Of a stretch of 64,000 nt of DNA, positions 1-8,066 are shown piece by piece. Under the pieces are notes generated by a model, which saw only the letters and a program-made list of their open reading frames with translations, was not told where the DNA came from and did not search any database. The translations under genes were made by a program, and so were the position numbers. Positions within the stretch are counted from its first letter, which is position 1; every line of letters starts with the position of its first letter. The stretch lies in the NCBI RefSeq assembly GCF_027886425.1, contig NZ_CP115671.1:434001-498000 (forward strand), given 5' to 3'. This DNA comes from Brevundimonas vesicularis (lineage in GTDB: Bacteria; Pseudomonadota; Alphaproteobacteria; Caulobacterales; Caulobacteraceae).

Positions 1-2457
1 TCGCAGAAATGCGTCCGCGCCGGGGGCAAGCACAACGATCTGGACAACGTCGGCTATACCGCCCGCCACCTGACCTTCTTCGAGATGCTGGGCAACTTCT
101 CGTTCGGCGACTACTTCAAGGAACACGCCATAGAGAAGGCGTGGAACCTGGTCACCCAGGACTTCGACCTCGACCCCAAACGCCTGCTGGTCACCGTCTA
201 TATCGATGACGACGAGGCCGCCGCGATCTGGAAGAAGGTCACCGGCTTCTCCGACGACAAGATCATCCGCATCGCCGGCTCGGACAACTTCTGGGCCATG
301 GGCGACAGCGGTCCCTGCGGGCCCTGCACCGAAATCTTCTGGGACCACGGCGACAAGATCGCCGGCGGCCCTCCCGGCTCGCCGGACGAGGACGGCGACC
401 GCTACGTCGAGATCTGGAACAACGTCTTCATGCAGTATGAGAAGGAGAACGATCAGATCGTTCGCAACCTTCCCAAGCCCAGCGTGGACACCGGCATGGG
501 TCTGGAGCGGATGACCACCGTGCTCCAGGGCGTGCATTCGGTTTTCGAAACCGACCTGTTCAAGACGCTGATCGCCGCGTCCGAAGACGCCACCTCGACC
601 AAATCGGACGGCGATCAGGCCGCCAGCCACCGCGTCATCGCCGACCACCTTCGCTCGTCGTCCTTCCTGATCGCGGACGGCGTCACGCCGTCGAACGAAG
701 GCCGGGGCTATGTGCTGCGCCGCATCATGCGCCGCGCCATGCGCCACGCCCACCTGCTGGGCGCAGCCGATCCCCTGATGCACCGTCTGGTCCCGACCCT
801 GGTCGCCCAGATGGGCGACGCCTATCCCGAACTGGCCCGCGCCCAGCCCTTCATCGAAGACACGCTGAAGCAGGAAGAGGTCCGCTTCCGCACCACGCTC
901 GGCCGCGGCATGGCCCTGTTCGACACGGCGGTTCAGGGCTTCCGTCCCGGCGACATGCTGGACGGCCAGACGGCCTTCACCCTGTCCGACACCTACGGCT
1001 TCCCGCTGGACCTGACCCAGGATGAGGCGCGTCGTCGCGGCTTCTCGGTCAACGTCGACGGCTTCGAGGCCGCCATGGCCGAACAGCGCCAGCGTTCGCG
1101 CGAAAACTGGAAGGGCTCGGGCCAGACCGCCAACACCAACGAATGGCTGGCGATCCGCGACCGGATGGGGCCGACCGTCTTCACCGGCTATGACAATATC
1201 GAAGGCTCGGGCGAGGTCCTGGCCCTGATGAACGCCGGCGCGCCGGTCGAGACGGCCGAGGCCGGCGACATCGTCGAAGTGTTGTTCGACACCACGCCCT
1301 TCTATGCCGAAAGCGGCGGCCAGGCCGGCGATCACGGAACCCTGGAGTGGCCGGGTGGCGAGGCCGAGGTCATCGATGTGCGTAAACACGCCGGCGACCT
1401 GCATGTCCTGGTGGCCCAGGTTACGGCCGGCAAGCTGGAGATCGGAACCCGCGCGGCCCAGTTGGTGGACGCTGAAAAGCGCCGCACCAGCCGCGCCAAC
1501 CACTCCGCCGCCCACCTGCTGCATACGGCGCTGAAGAATGTGCTCGGCCCCGCAGTCGCCCAGAAGGGTCAGCTGGTCGACGCCGAGCGCGCCCGTTTTG
1601 ACTTCAGCCACGGCGCCCCGCTCACCGAGGCCGAACTGTCCGCCATCGAGACCGAGGTCAACGCCGTCATCCGCCAGAACGTCCCGGCGGAAACCAAGCT
1701 GATGGCCCCGCAGGAGGCCATCGAAGCCGGCGCCATCGCCCTGTTCGGCGAGAAGTACGGCGACGAGGTCCGCGTCCTGACGCTGGGGCGCTCGCTGGTC
1801 AGCGACAACGCCCCCTATTCGGTCGAACTGTGCGGCGGCACCCACGTCGCCCGCACCGGCGACATCGCCCTGTTCAAGATCGTTCAGGAAACCGGCGTCG
1901 CAGCCGGCGTGCGCCGCATCGAGGCCCTGACCGGCGAGGCCGCGCGTCAGTATCTGCTGGCCCAGGCCGGCGTCGCCCGTTCGCTGGCCCAGAGCTTCAA
2001 GGTCCAGACCGCCGACGTCCCCGCCCGCGTCGACAGCCTGACCGCCTCGGTGAAGTCGCTGGAGAAACAGGTCGCCGAGTTGAAGAAGCAGCTCGCCCTG
2101 GGCGGCGGCTCGGGCGCGTCGTCCGCGCCTGAGGAGATCAACGGCGTCAAGCTGATGGCCCGCGTGCTGGACGGCGTGGACGGCAAGGGTCTGCGCGGCG
2201 TCGCCGAAGACTTCAGAAAACAGGTCGGAACCGGCGTCGTCGCCCTGATCGGCGTCACCGAGGGCAAGGCCGCGGTCACCGTCGCCGTGACCTCCGACCT
2301 GACCGACCGCGTCAACGCCGCCGACCTGGCCCGCGCCGCCGTCATCGCCATGGGCGGCCAGGGCGCCGGCGGCAAACCCGACTTCGCCCAAGGCGGCGCC
2401 CCCGATGGGTCAAAGGCCGAGGAAGGCCTGGCGGCGGTCCGTGCGGCGCTGGCGTAA
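1..2457 (+). CDS. alaS: Alanyl-tRNA synthetase (5' partial)
   Basis: Charges tRNA-Ala with alanine in the cytoplasm and clears mischarged Ser/Gly through its editing domain. The frame is open from base 1, so roughly the first 60 residues of the class II aminoacylation domain lie outside the window; 818 of the usual ~880 residues are present. Visible are EMLGNFSFGDYFKE (residues 28-41 of the fragment), the editing-domain zinc ligands HxxxH (501-505) and CGGTH (611-615), a Lys/Glu-rich coiled stretch near 660-700, and the C-Ala tail with GGQGAGGKPDFAQGG near the end. The stop is TAA. No frameshift is seen. The following intergenic region carries palindromes but no clear U-tract terminator. Confidence 0.98.
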   Translation, partial: SQKCVRAGGKHNDLDNVGYTARHLTFFEMLGNFSFGDYFKEHAIEKAWNLVTQDFDLDPKRLLVTVYIDDDEAAAIWKKVTGFSDDKIIRIAGSDNFWAMGDSGPCGPCTEIFWDHGDKIAGGPPGSPDEDGDRYVEIWNNVFMQYEKENDQIVRNLPKPSVDTGMGLERMTTVLQGVHSVFETDLFKTLIAASEDATSTKSDGDQAASHRVIADHLRSSSFLIADGVTPSNEGRGYVLRRIMRRAMRHAHLLGAADPLMHRLVPTLVAQMGDAYPELARAQPFIEDTLKQEEVRFRTTLGRGMALFDTAVQGFRPGDMLDGQTAFTLSDTYGFPLDLTQDEARRRGFSVNVDGFEAAMAEQRQRSRENWKGSGQTANTNEWLAIRDRMGPTVFTGYDNIEGSGEVLALMNAGAPVETAEAGDIVEVLFDTTPFYAESGGQAGDHGTLEWPGGEAEVIDVRKHAGDLHVLVAQVTAGKLEIGTRAAQLVDAEKRRTSRANHSAAHLLHTALKNVLGPAVAQKGQLVDAERARFDFSHGAPLTEAELSAIETEVNAVIRQNVPAETKLMAPQEAIEAGAIALFGEKYGDEVRVLTLGRSLVSDNAPYSVELCGGTHVARTGDIALFKIVQETGVAAGVRRIEALTGEAARQYLLAQAGVARSLAQSFKVQTADVPARVDSLTASVKSLEKQVAELKKQLALGGGSGASSAPEEINGVKLMARVLDGVDGKGLRGVAEDFRKQVGTGVVALIGVTEGKAAVTVAVTSDLTDRVNAADLARAAVIAMGGQGAGGKPDFAQGGAPDGSKAEEGLAAVRAALA

Positions 2458-2838
2458 AAATACGATGACCTTCTCCCGTCGGGAGAAGGTGGCCCGTAGG
2501 GCCGGATGAGGGTCGGCTGGTGGCCAAGTCGCACCGCCCGACCCTTACCCTTTCGCGAAAGAACGATCGATGCGCGCTCGTGCGCTCAAGCCCTCTTCCA
2601 ATGGGAAAGGGCAATCCATCGCACTTTCGAACCTGACAGCCTTGCAACTCAGCGGCTTAGCCGGCCGCAGCGTCCGCTTCCTGAGCATGCCGCAGAGACG
2701 GCCTATACTCTGCGCTCACCACAGAGGAGGCCGCGCCCCCAAGGCAAAGCGCACCAATTGCACCCACTTTTTGATCGGCGCCCGCCGTCCAATCAGACGA
2801 ATTAGACACTTTAGACGGTGTTTTTGTCCCCGACCGTC
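2458..2838. other. Intergenic region, 381 bp, palindrome-rich, no gene seen
   Basis: This gap lies between alaS (+) and the DUF2939 gene (-), so it is a convergent intergenic region. It holds a composite palindromic repeat (2469-2612). Near its right end an inverted repeat (AGACGGT at 2812-2818 against ACCGTCT at 2832-2838) abuts the stop codon of the DUF2939 gene and could act as a weak terminator hairpin, though no U-tract follows. Open frames here are translations of the repeat and are not supported as genes. Confidence 0.7.
2469..2612. repeat. Composite REP-like palindromic element
   Basis: Successive palindromes are visible: CCTTCTCCC/GGGAGAAGG (2469-2489, 3-nt loop), GGCCCG..GGGCC (2491-2503), a trailing GGATGAGGG (2504-2512), an outer pair AGGGTCGG (2509-2516) against CCGACCCT (2538-2545), and an imperfect palindrome at 2590-2612. 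This order (C-rich palindrome, G/C palindrome, purine-rich tail) is the same as in the elements at 4185-4227 and inside bkdB, so they look like members of one superfamily of extragenic palindromes. Confidence 0.75.
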
Positions 2839-3393
2839 TCAACCCATCGGGTCGGGCGTCAGATCGACCCCGGCCAGCTTCCAGGTAAACGGCGTCCGGC
2901 GTTCCAGGATCAGCACCAGCGCATCGTCCGGCCGATCGTCGCGCGTTAGGGTGACGGCGAAGGTGTTGAGCCCGCGATAGGCCCAGGACTGGCGGATCTT
3001 GTCCTTGTCCACGGCCGGCGTGTCGTCGGCCGGCACGGGCCGTTCCGGCTCGGGCGTCTCGCCTGAGCGGACCATGGCGGCGATGCCTTGCGGCGTGACG
3101 AAGTTGTCGACTGCGCCTTCGACCAGCGACGGGGCCAGCAGCATCCCCAGCGCCGCCAGGCCGGTGTCGCCCTTGGTCCGGTTGCGGATTTCCAGGGCCG
3201 CGCGCGCGTTCAGCTCGCTCTTCAGGCTGGTCCGGAACGCCGGGAAGTCCACCTGCCGCTCCAGCCCGGCCGCATCCCCGGTCCGCGCGGCCCGCACCAG
3301 CGCCTGGGCGGCGATGAAGGGCGAGACGAACAGGGCGACGACCACGCCGATGACGACGGCGATCAGGGCTGCGGTGATGATCTTGCGGCTCAT
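2839..3393 (-). CDS. DUF2939 domain-containing membrane-anchored protein
   Basis: Function unknown. The 184-residue product starts MSRKIITAAL and has one N-terminal hydrophobic segment (about residues 5-30) followed by the DUF2939 pattern: an alternating helix region (QALVRAARTGDAAGLERQVDFPAFRTSL) and a small soluble domain ending in a WKLAGVDL strand. I chose the ATG at 3393 because GGAGAC precedes it at good spacing; a longer open frame to 3510 overlaps the upstream gene and has no such site. It lies 50 bp downstream of a paralogue on the same strand, so the two probably form an operon that arose by tandem duplication. Confidence 0.8.
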   Translation of the reverse strand: MSRKIITAALIAVVIGVVVALFVSPFIAAQALVRAARTGDAAGLERQVDFPAFRTSLKSELNARAALEIRNRTKGDTGLAALGMLLAPSLVEGAVDNFVTPQGIAAMVRSGETPEPERPVPADDTPAVDKDKIRQSWAYRGLNTFAVTLTRDDRPDDALVLILERRTPFTWKLAGVDLTPDPMG

Positions 3394-3443
3394 GTCGTCT
3401 CCTTGGAACGCCAACGCAGGCCGGGCGGCGTCGGTTGCCGGGT

Positions 3444-4043
3444 TTATCGCGGGGTGACGGTGACGGCCGGGGCCGTCCCGTCGGGCAGGCCGATGTGAAC
3501 CAGCTTCCACTCGAACGGCCCGCGCCGCTCGAACGTGAACAGGGTGCGCGACCCGCCCTGATCCGTCACCCCCATGCGCGCCCGGTTGACGCTCCAGTAG
3601 GCGGGGCTGGGCCAGGGCTTGCGGCTGCGCTCCGAGGCCGGTGCCACGCCCGCCGACGTGCGCTGGCTGGCGTATCGGCCCTCGCCCTTCAGCAGAGCGT
3701 TGAGGGCGGCGGGCGTCAGATAGGCGTCCACGTCCGGCTGGCGCAGGATCGGGTTCTGCTGGATCTGACGCCGGAAGGCGCCGATGGGGTCTTCCAGGAA
3801 GGACGGCGCAGGCGCCATTGCCTCGGGCCGTCCCGCCAGCTGCGGCCGCAACGACTGGCGCACGGCGTTGAAGTCGATCAGCCGCGCCAGCCCCGCCACG
3901 TCGTTCGCCTCAGCCGCTGACCGAATGGCGAAGAAGGCTACTGCGGGCGCCGCGAAGAAGGACAGCACCGCCACGACCACCGCCGCCAGCACCAGGTTTC
4001 CGAACAACCGCTTCAAGAACGCATCCTCATTACCGCCGATCAT
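3444..4043 (-). CDS. DUF2939 domain-containing membrane-anchored protein (paralogue)
   Basis: Function unknown; 199 residues. A hydrophobic N-terminal segment (about residues 14-41) is followed by the same motif layout as the downstream gene: AAEANDVAGLARLIDFNAVRQSL, then a WKLVHIGLPDG strand near the C terminus. The downstream copy is clearly homologous but diverged. The ATG at 4043 has no obvious Shine-Dalgarno; an in-frame TTG some 10 codons in is preceded by TGAGGA and is an alternative start that would still keep the membrane segment. First gene of the likely two-gene operon. Confidence 0.78.
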   Translation of the reverse strand: MIGGNEDAFLKRLFGNLVLAAVVVAVLSFFAAPAVAFFAIRSAAEANDVAGLARLIDFNAVRQSLRPQLAGRPEAMAPAPSFLEDPIGAFRRQIQQNPILRQPDVDAYLTPAALNALLKGEGRYASQRTSAGVAPASERSRKPWPSPAYWSVNRARMGVTDQGGSRTLFTFERRGPFEWKLVHIGLPDGTAPAVTVTPR

Positions 4044-4061
4044 GCACGCCCCGGCCGATCA

Positions 4062-4099
4062 CACAACGAAAAGCCCCGCCGGAGCGATCCGACGGGGCT
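4062..4099 (-). terminator. Rho-independent terminator downstream of icd
   Basis: On the minus strand a 12-bp stem (4072-4099, one mismatch) with a GNRA-type 4-nt loop is followed by TTTTCGTTG. It ends transcripts from icd after two hairpin repeats. Confidence 0.85.
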
Positions 4100-4109
4100 C
4101 ATTGTTCTT

Positions 4110-4139
4110 GTCCTACCGCCCTTCGGGCTGCTTGAGGAC
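4110..4139 (-). repeat. 30-nt hairpin repeat, copy A
   Basis: Read in the direction of icd transcription the unit starts GTCCT and ends AGGAC (5-bp outer stem). It contains CAAGCA, an inner stem GCCC-GAA-GGGC and GGT. Compared with copy B, both the outer and inner stems differ by paired changes. It lies in the icd 3' untranslated region 10 bp from copy B. Confidence 0.8.
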
Positions 4140-4148
4140 GTCTTCTTT

Positions 4149-4178
4149 GTCCTACCGCGCTTCGCGCTGCTTGAGAAC
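4149..4178 (-). repeat. 30-nt hairpin repeat, copy B
   Basis: Read with icd, the outer arms are GTTCT/AGGAC (one G-U pair) and the inner stem is GCGC-GAA-GCGC, with the same conserved CAAGCA and GGT between stems. Tandem to copy A, separated by CGTCTTCTTT on the plus strand. Confidence 0.8.
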
Positions 4179-4184
4179 GTCTCT

Positions 4185-4227
4185 TCCCCCATCGGGGGAG
4201 GGGGACCGCGAAGCGGTGGAGGGGGCC
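4185..4227. repeat. REP-like palindromic element, single copy, icd 3' region
   Basis: TCCCCC-atc-GGGGGA followed by ACCGC-gaa-GCGGT and a GGAGGGGGCC tail. The reverse complement matches 51887-51929 inside bkdB at 42 of 43 positions (counted by hand), which makes this the intergenic counterpart of the coding insertion there. Confidence 0.88.
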
Positions 4228-4262
4228 GGACGCCTCGCGACGTTTCCGGCTCCCCCTTATCC

Positions 4263-5483
4263 TTAGCCCACGTCCGGCAGGGCGGTCTTCAGGTTCTCGG
4301 CGACCTTGTCGAGGAAGCCTTCGGTGGTCAGCCAGCCCTGTTGGTCGCCGACCAGCAGCGCCAGGTCCTTGGTCATGAAGCCGGCCTCGACGGTGTCCAC
4401 AACCACCTTTTCCAGCGTGTCGGCGAACTGGTCCAGGGCGGCGTTGCCGTCCAGCTTGGCGCGGTGCTTGAAGCCGCGCGTCCAGGCGAAGATCGAGGCG
4501 ATCGAGTTGGTCGAGGTGGCCTCGCCCTTCTGATGCTGGCGATAGTGGCGGGTCACGGTGCCGTGGGCGGCTTCCGTCTCCAGCACCTTGCCATCCGGCG
4601 TCATCAGGACCGAGGTCATCAGGCCCAGCGAGCCGAAGCCCTGCGCCACGACGTCGGACTGCACGTCGCCGTCGTAGTTCTTGCACGCCCAGACGAAACC
4701 GCCCGACCACTTCATTGCTGCCGCGACCATGTCGTCGATCAGGCGGTGCTCATAGGTCAGGCCGCGCGCCTTGAACTCGGCGGCGTAGTGCTCGTCGAAC
4801 ACTTCCTGGAACAGGTCCTTGAAGCGGCCGTCATAGGCTTTCAGGATCGTGTTCTTGGTCGACAGATAGACCGGGTAGTTGCGCTGCAGGCCATAGGCGA
4901 AGCTGGCGTGGGCGAACTCGCGGATCGAGGCGTCCTGGTTGTACATGGCCATGGCCACGCCGGCGCCCGGGGCCTTGTAGACCTCGTGCTCGATCACTTC
5001 GCCGTCCTCGCCGACGAACTTGATCGTCAGGGTGCCGGGACCGGGCATCAGGAAGTCGGTGGCCTTGTACTGGTCGCCGAAGGCGTGACGGCCGACGACG
5101 ATCGGCTGGGTCCAGCCCGGAACCAGGCGCGGCACGTTCGAGCAGATGATCGGCTCGCGGAAGACCACGCCGCCCAGGATGTTGCGGATGGTGCCGTTCG
5201 GCGACTTCCACATCTTCTTCAGGCCGAACTCCTGCACGCGGGCTTCGTCCGGGGTGATGGTGGCGCACTTCACGCCGACGCCGTGCTTCTGGATCGCGTG
5301 GGCCGCGTCGATCGTCACCTGGTCGTCGGTGGCGTCGCGGTGCTCCATGCCCAGGTCGTAGTAGTCCAGCTCGAGATCCAGGAACGGGAAGACCAGCTTG
5401 TCCTTGATCATCTGCCAGATGATGCGGGTCATTTCGTCGCCGTCGATGTCGACGATGGGGTTTTCGACCTTGATCTTGGCCAT
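4263..5483 (-). CDS. icd: NADP-dependent isocitrate dehydrogenase
   Basis: Oxidatively decarboxylates isocitrate to 2-oxoglutarate with NADP in the TCA cycle, as a cytoplasmic homodimer. The 406-residue product starts MAKIKVENPIVDIDGDEMTR and matches the eukaryote-like class common in alphaproteobacteria (AAHGTVTRHYRQHQKGEATS, then SIASIFAWTRGFKHRAKLDGN). I chose the ATG at 5483; the open frame runs on to 5600 but the extra 39 residues are Arg/Pro-rich and unlike the family. Downstream lie a palindromic element, two 30-nt hairpins and a strong terminator, an unusually elaborate 3' end. Confidence 0.97.
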   Translation of the reverse strand: MAKIKVENPIVDIDGDEMTRIIWQMIKDKLVFPFLDLELDYYDLGMEHRDATDDQVTIDAAHAIQKHGVGVKCATITPDEARVQEFGLKKMWKSPNGTIRNILGGVVFREPIICSNVPRLVPGWTQPIVVGRHAFGDQYKATDFLMPGPGTLTIKFVGEDGEVIEHEVYKAPGAGVAMAMYNQDASIREFAHASFAYGLQRNYPVYLSTKNTILKAYDGRFKDLFQEVFDEHYAAEFKARGLTYEHRLIDDMVAAAMKWSGGFVWACKNYDGDVQSDVVAQGFGSLGLMTSVLMTPDGKVLETEAAHGTVTRHYRQHQKGEATSTNSIASIFAWTRGFKHRAKLDGNAALDQFADTLEKVVVDTVEAGFMTKDLALLVGDQQGWLTTEGFLDKVAENLKTALPDVG

Positions 5484-5645
5484 GCGTGCGGTCCGCCTGT
5501 GACTGTGGGGAAGGGAATGTCGTGGCGGCGGTATAGCGAGGCCGCGCGCCCGCGCAAACCCCGCCGCCCGTCGTCGTCGCCCGGAATAACGCAGATCCAT
5601 CCTGAACCCTTTGGCGGGTGCGGACTTCTCTTTGGCTTGGCAACA

Positions 5646-5828
5646 ATGACGGACGGCAGGATGACGGAGGAAGAGCGCCAGCTGGTGGATCGTTGGATCA
5701 TCACCTTCTGCGAGGCGCCGCCCGTGGTCGATGCGGAACTGATGCGCAGGCTGATCGCTGAACAGGAAGCGACACAGCAGGAGTCATCGTCATGTCAGAA
5801 AAGACGTTCAAGGCTGGCGACAAGGTGA
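5646..5828 (+). CDS. Small acidic/polar hypothetical protein
   Basis: A 60-residue reading frame (MTDGRMTEEERQLVDRW...) with a helical, charged N-terminal half, a FCEAPPVVDAELMRRLIAEQEA segment and a basic tail. No family recognised. It overlaps the following DUF2945 gene by 37 bp in another frame and runs in the same direction as four co-directional genes, which supports it being real. The start could be the ATG at 5646 or at 5661; neither has a convincing ribosome-binding site. The same frame is open far upstream antisense to icd, but that part is a shadow. Confidence 0.45.
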   Translation: MTDGRMTEEERQLVDRWIITFCEAPPVVDAELMRRLIAEQEATQQESSSCQKRRSRLATR

Positions 5829-6004
5829 AGTGGGACCACAGCCAGGGCACAACGACCGGCAAGGTGGTCAAGAAGGTCACCTCGGAAACCAAGATCAAGG
5901 GCCACAAGGTTGCGGCCTCCAAGGATAATCCGGAGTATATCGTCGAAAGCGCCAAGACCGGCGCACGTGCGGCGCACAAGCCGTCGGAGTTGAAGAAGGC
6001 ATGA
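5792..6004 (+). CDS. DUF2945 (HVA1/Tudor-like) small protein
   Basis: A 70-residue basic protein (MSEKTFKAGDKVKWDHSQGTTTGKVVKKV...) matching the DUF2945 family, a small SH3/Tudor-like beta barrel named after a fungal hypervirulence-associated protein; its bacterial role is unknown. The family hallmark GDKVKWDHSQG..TGKV is near the N terminus and the YIVES..TG..A.HKPSEL strand pair at the C terminus. GGAG stands 8 nt before the ATG. The stop overlaps the next start as ATGA, so translation is probably coupled to the DUF1176 gene. Confidence 0.85.
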   Translation: MSEKTFKAGDKVKWDHSQGTTTGKVVKKVTSETKIKGHKVAASKDNPEYIVESAKTGARAAHKPSELKKA

Positions 6005-7161
6005 CCCCGAACGGCCTGTGGCGCGGCGTCGCCCGATCAGCCCCAGGCCTGTCCGCCCTCGCCGTGTCGGCGCTCGTCGTCGCCGGTTGCGGCGACAGGG
6101 ATGCGGACAAGGCGCCTGCCGCGACTAAGGCCGCCGACGTGGCTGCGCTCGCCGCCGCGCCGGTGCTTAAGATCCGCCCTGAAACCAAGACCTTCCGGGA
6201 CTGGAGCGCCACCTGCGGCAACGACGGGACCTGCTGGGCCTTCGGCTTCGCGCCAGAGTTCGCCGCCGGCTGGGTCCGCATCAGCTTGGCGCCCGGTCCG
6301 AGCGCCCAGCCTCAAATCCTCTTCGGCTATTGGCCCGACGGCGACGCCAAGGCTGCTGAGCCGCTCAGCCTGACGATCGACGGCCGCGCCTATCCGGCCG
6401 TGCTCAGCGACGCGGGCAACGTCGAGGCGCCGATCGGCGATATCCGCGAAGGCGCTCGCGCCGCCCTCGACGCCCTGGCCCAGGGCAAGGTCATGATCAT
6501 TCGCGGCGCCTCCACCCAGGAGGTCTCGCTGCACGGCGCCGCCGCCGCCCTGTTGTGGATCGACGAGAAGCAGGGACGTCTGGATACGCCCACCGCCCTG
6601 ATCCGACGCGGCGACCGCCCGGTCGCCCTCGTTCCGGTCGCGCCGCCGCTGCCGACCGTCACCCCCGCTCCGGCCGTCGATCAGGCCGGTTTCGGCGATC
6701 AAAGCCAGCGCCTGCCAGCCGCGCTGCGCGCTCGCACCGAGGTTGGCGACTGCCTCAAGGAGTCGGCCATGCCGGCCGTCAGCGACATGGTCATGTCCGC
6801 CCGGCTGGACGCTCGCACCGAGCTGTGGGCCGTGCCCTGCGGATCGGGCGCCTATAATGTCACCCACAACTGGTATCTGACAGGACCGGGCGGTCGCGAC
6901 CCCCGGCCCGCAATCCTCGCCGGATCGGAAGGTCCGGGCTCCGATCCCGTCATGCCGGACAACGCGACCGTCAACGGCGCCTATGATCCCGAGACCCGCA
7001 CCCTGTCGGCCTTCGCCAAGGCGCGGGGCATTGGCGATTGCGGGGCGGCGCAGACCTGGGCCTGGACGGGACAGGGCTTCACCCTGACGCAGGAAAGCAT
7101 CATGGGCGAATGCGCCGGCGTGCCGTCCGACCTTTGGCCTGTCACTTGGCGCACGCGGTGA
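6001..7161 (+). CDS. DUF1176 domain-containing lipoprotein
   Basis: Function unknown; probably a periplasm-facing lipoprotein. The 386-residue product has a signal segment ending in the lipobox LVVAGC (Cys near residue 30), then an Ala-rich spacer and the DUF1176 region beginning FRDWSATCGNDGTCWAFGF, with paired cysteines typical of the family. Further cysteines (GDCLKE, VPCGSG, GDCGAA, MGECAG) suggest disulfides. Its start overlaps the upstream stop (ATGA) and its stop overlaps the next start (GTGA), so it sits in a tightly coupled cluster. Confidence 0.82.
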   Translation: MTPNGLWRGVARSAPGLSALAVSALVVAGCGDRDADKAPAATKAADVAALAAAPVLKIRPETKTFRDWSATCGNDGTCWAFGFAPEFAAGWVRISLAPGPSAQPQILFGYWPDGDAKAAEPLSLTIDGRAYPAVLSDAGNVEAPIGDIREGARAALDALAQGKVMIIRGASTQEVSLHGAAAALLWIDEKQGRLDTPTALIRRGDRPVALVPVAPPLPTVTPAPAVDQAGFGDQSQRLPAALRARTEVGDCLKESAMPAVSDMVMSARLDARTELWAVPCGSGAYNVTHNWYLTGPGGRDPRPAILAGSEGPGSDPVMPDNATVNGAYDPETRTLSAFAKARGIGDCGAAQTWAWTGQGFTLTQESIMGECAGVPSDLWPVTWRTR

Positions 7162-8066
7162 CCGATCCGGAGGTTATGATCATCGGCGCGGGCCCGGCCG
7201 GCCTGACGGCGGCGACCTATCTGGGGCGCTTTCGTCGGCGGACCCTGGTGGTGGATGGCGGCGCGCCCCGCGCCTGCTGGATCCCGCTCAGCCACAATAT
7301 GCCGGGCTTTCCGGCCGGCATCACCGGCGCCGACATCCTGAAGCGGATGCGCGAACAGGCCGAGGAATATGGCGCGGTCGTCGAACCGGGTCGCGTCCAG
7401 CGCCTGAGCCACGACGGCGACGGCTTCGTCGCTGAGATGGATGGCCGCACCATCCGCGCCCGCGCCGTCCTGTTGGCGACCGGGGTCGTCGATCACCATC
7501 CGGATCTGCCCGGCGTCGAAGCGGCGGTGCAAAAGGCGCTGGTCCGCATCTGTCCCATCTGCGACGGCTATGAGGCGATCGACAAGGCCGTCGCCATCAT
7601 CGGCCAAAGCGACAAGGGCGCGCGCGAGGCCGCCTTCATGCGCACCTATTCCGACCGTGTGACCCTGATCCACATCGGCGCGCCCGACGCGCTCAGCCGG
7701 CGTGACGAACTGGAACGGTTGGGCGTCGAATTGATCCTGGCGCCGCTAGATGCGATCGACATCGAGAACGATCGCGTGACGGCCCTGAGCTACGCCGGCC
7801 AGAGCCGCGCGTTCGACCTGGTCTATTCGGCGCTCGGAACCTCGCCGAACGCCGAACTGGCCCGAGGGCTGGGCGCGCGTCTGGCCGACGACGGCCGGTT
7901 GGAGGTTGATCTGCACCAGGCCACCAGCGTGCCGGGCCTGTATGCCGCCGGCGACGTCGTGCGCGGCCTCAACCAGATCGCCGTCGCGACCGCCGAAGCC
8001 GCCGTCGCCGCCACCGACATCCACAACCGCCTGCGCCAGGCCGACGGCCTGACCGTCGCCGATTAG
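7158..8066 (+). CDS. Thioredoxin-reductase-like FAD/NAD(P) oxidoreductase
   Basis: A 302-residue flavoprotein with an N-terminal FAD-binding motif (IIGAGPAGLTAATYL, about residues 7-21), a redox-active CPIC pair (Cys132, Cys135), a second, atypical nucleotide-binding segment (VAIIGQSDKGAREA) and the C-terminal FAD motif GLYAAGDVVRGLNQIAVATAEAAVAA. It resembles thioredoxin reductase, but the second Rossmann motif lacks the usual GxGxxA pattern, so the electron donor and substrate are uncertain. I chose the GTG at 7158 because it overlaps the upstream stop (GTGA) and puts the FAD motif right at the N terminus. Its stop overlaps the convergent DUF885 stop by 4 bases. Confidence 0.85.
   Translation: MTDPEVMIIGAGPAGLTAATYLGRFRRRTLVVDGGAPRACWIPLSHNMPGFPAGITGADILKRMREQAEEYGAVVEPGRVQRLSHDGDGFVAEMDGRTIRARAVLLATGVVDHHPDLPGVEAAVQKALVRICPICDGYEAIDKAVAIIGQSDKGAREAAFMRTYSDRVTLIHIGAPDALSRRDELERLGVELILAPLDAIDIENDRVTALSYAGQSRAFDLVYSALGTSPNAELARGLGARLADDGRLEVDLHQATSVPGLYAAGDVVRGLNQIAVATAEAAVAATDIHNRLRQADGLTVAD

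Noticed and set aside
2581..2612. GCTCAAGCCC palindrome as another 30-nt repeat copy
   Set aside because: It shares CTCAAGC but not the inner stem or the GGTAGG end; it belongs to the REP-like composite instead.
2506..2980. Open frames across the alaS-DUF2939 gap
   Set aside because: They translate the palindromic repeat and then run into the DUF2939 gene on the other strand; no start signals or family similarity.
4341..5828. Long open frame (495 codons) antisense to icd
   Set aside because: It mirrors icd codon structure on the opposite strand, is Val/Leu/Asp-rich without motifs, and its only plausible part is the short 3' end kept separately as 5646-5828.
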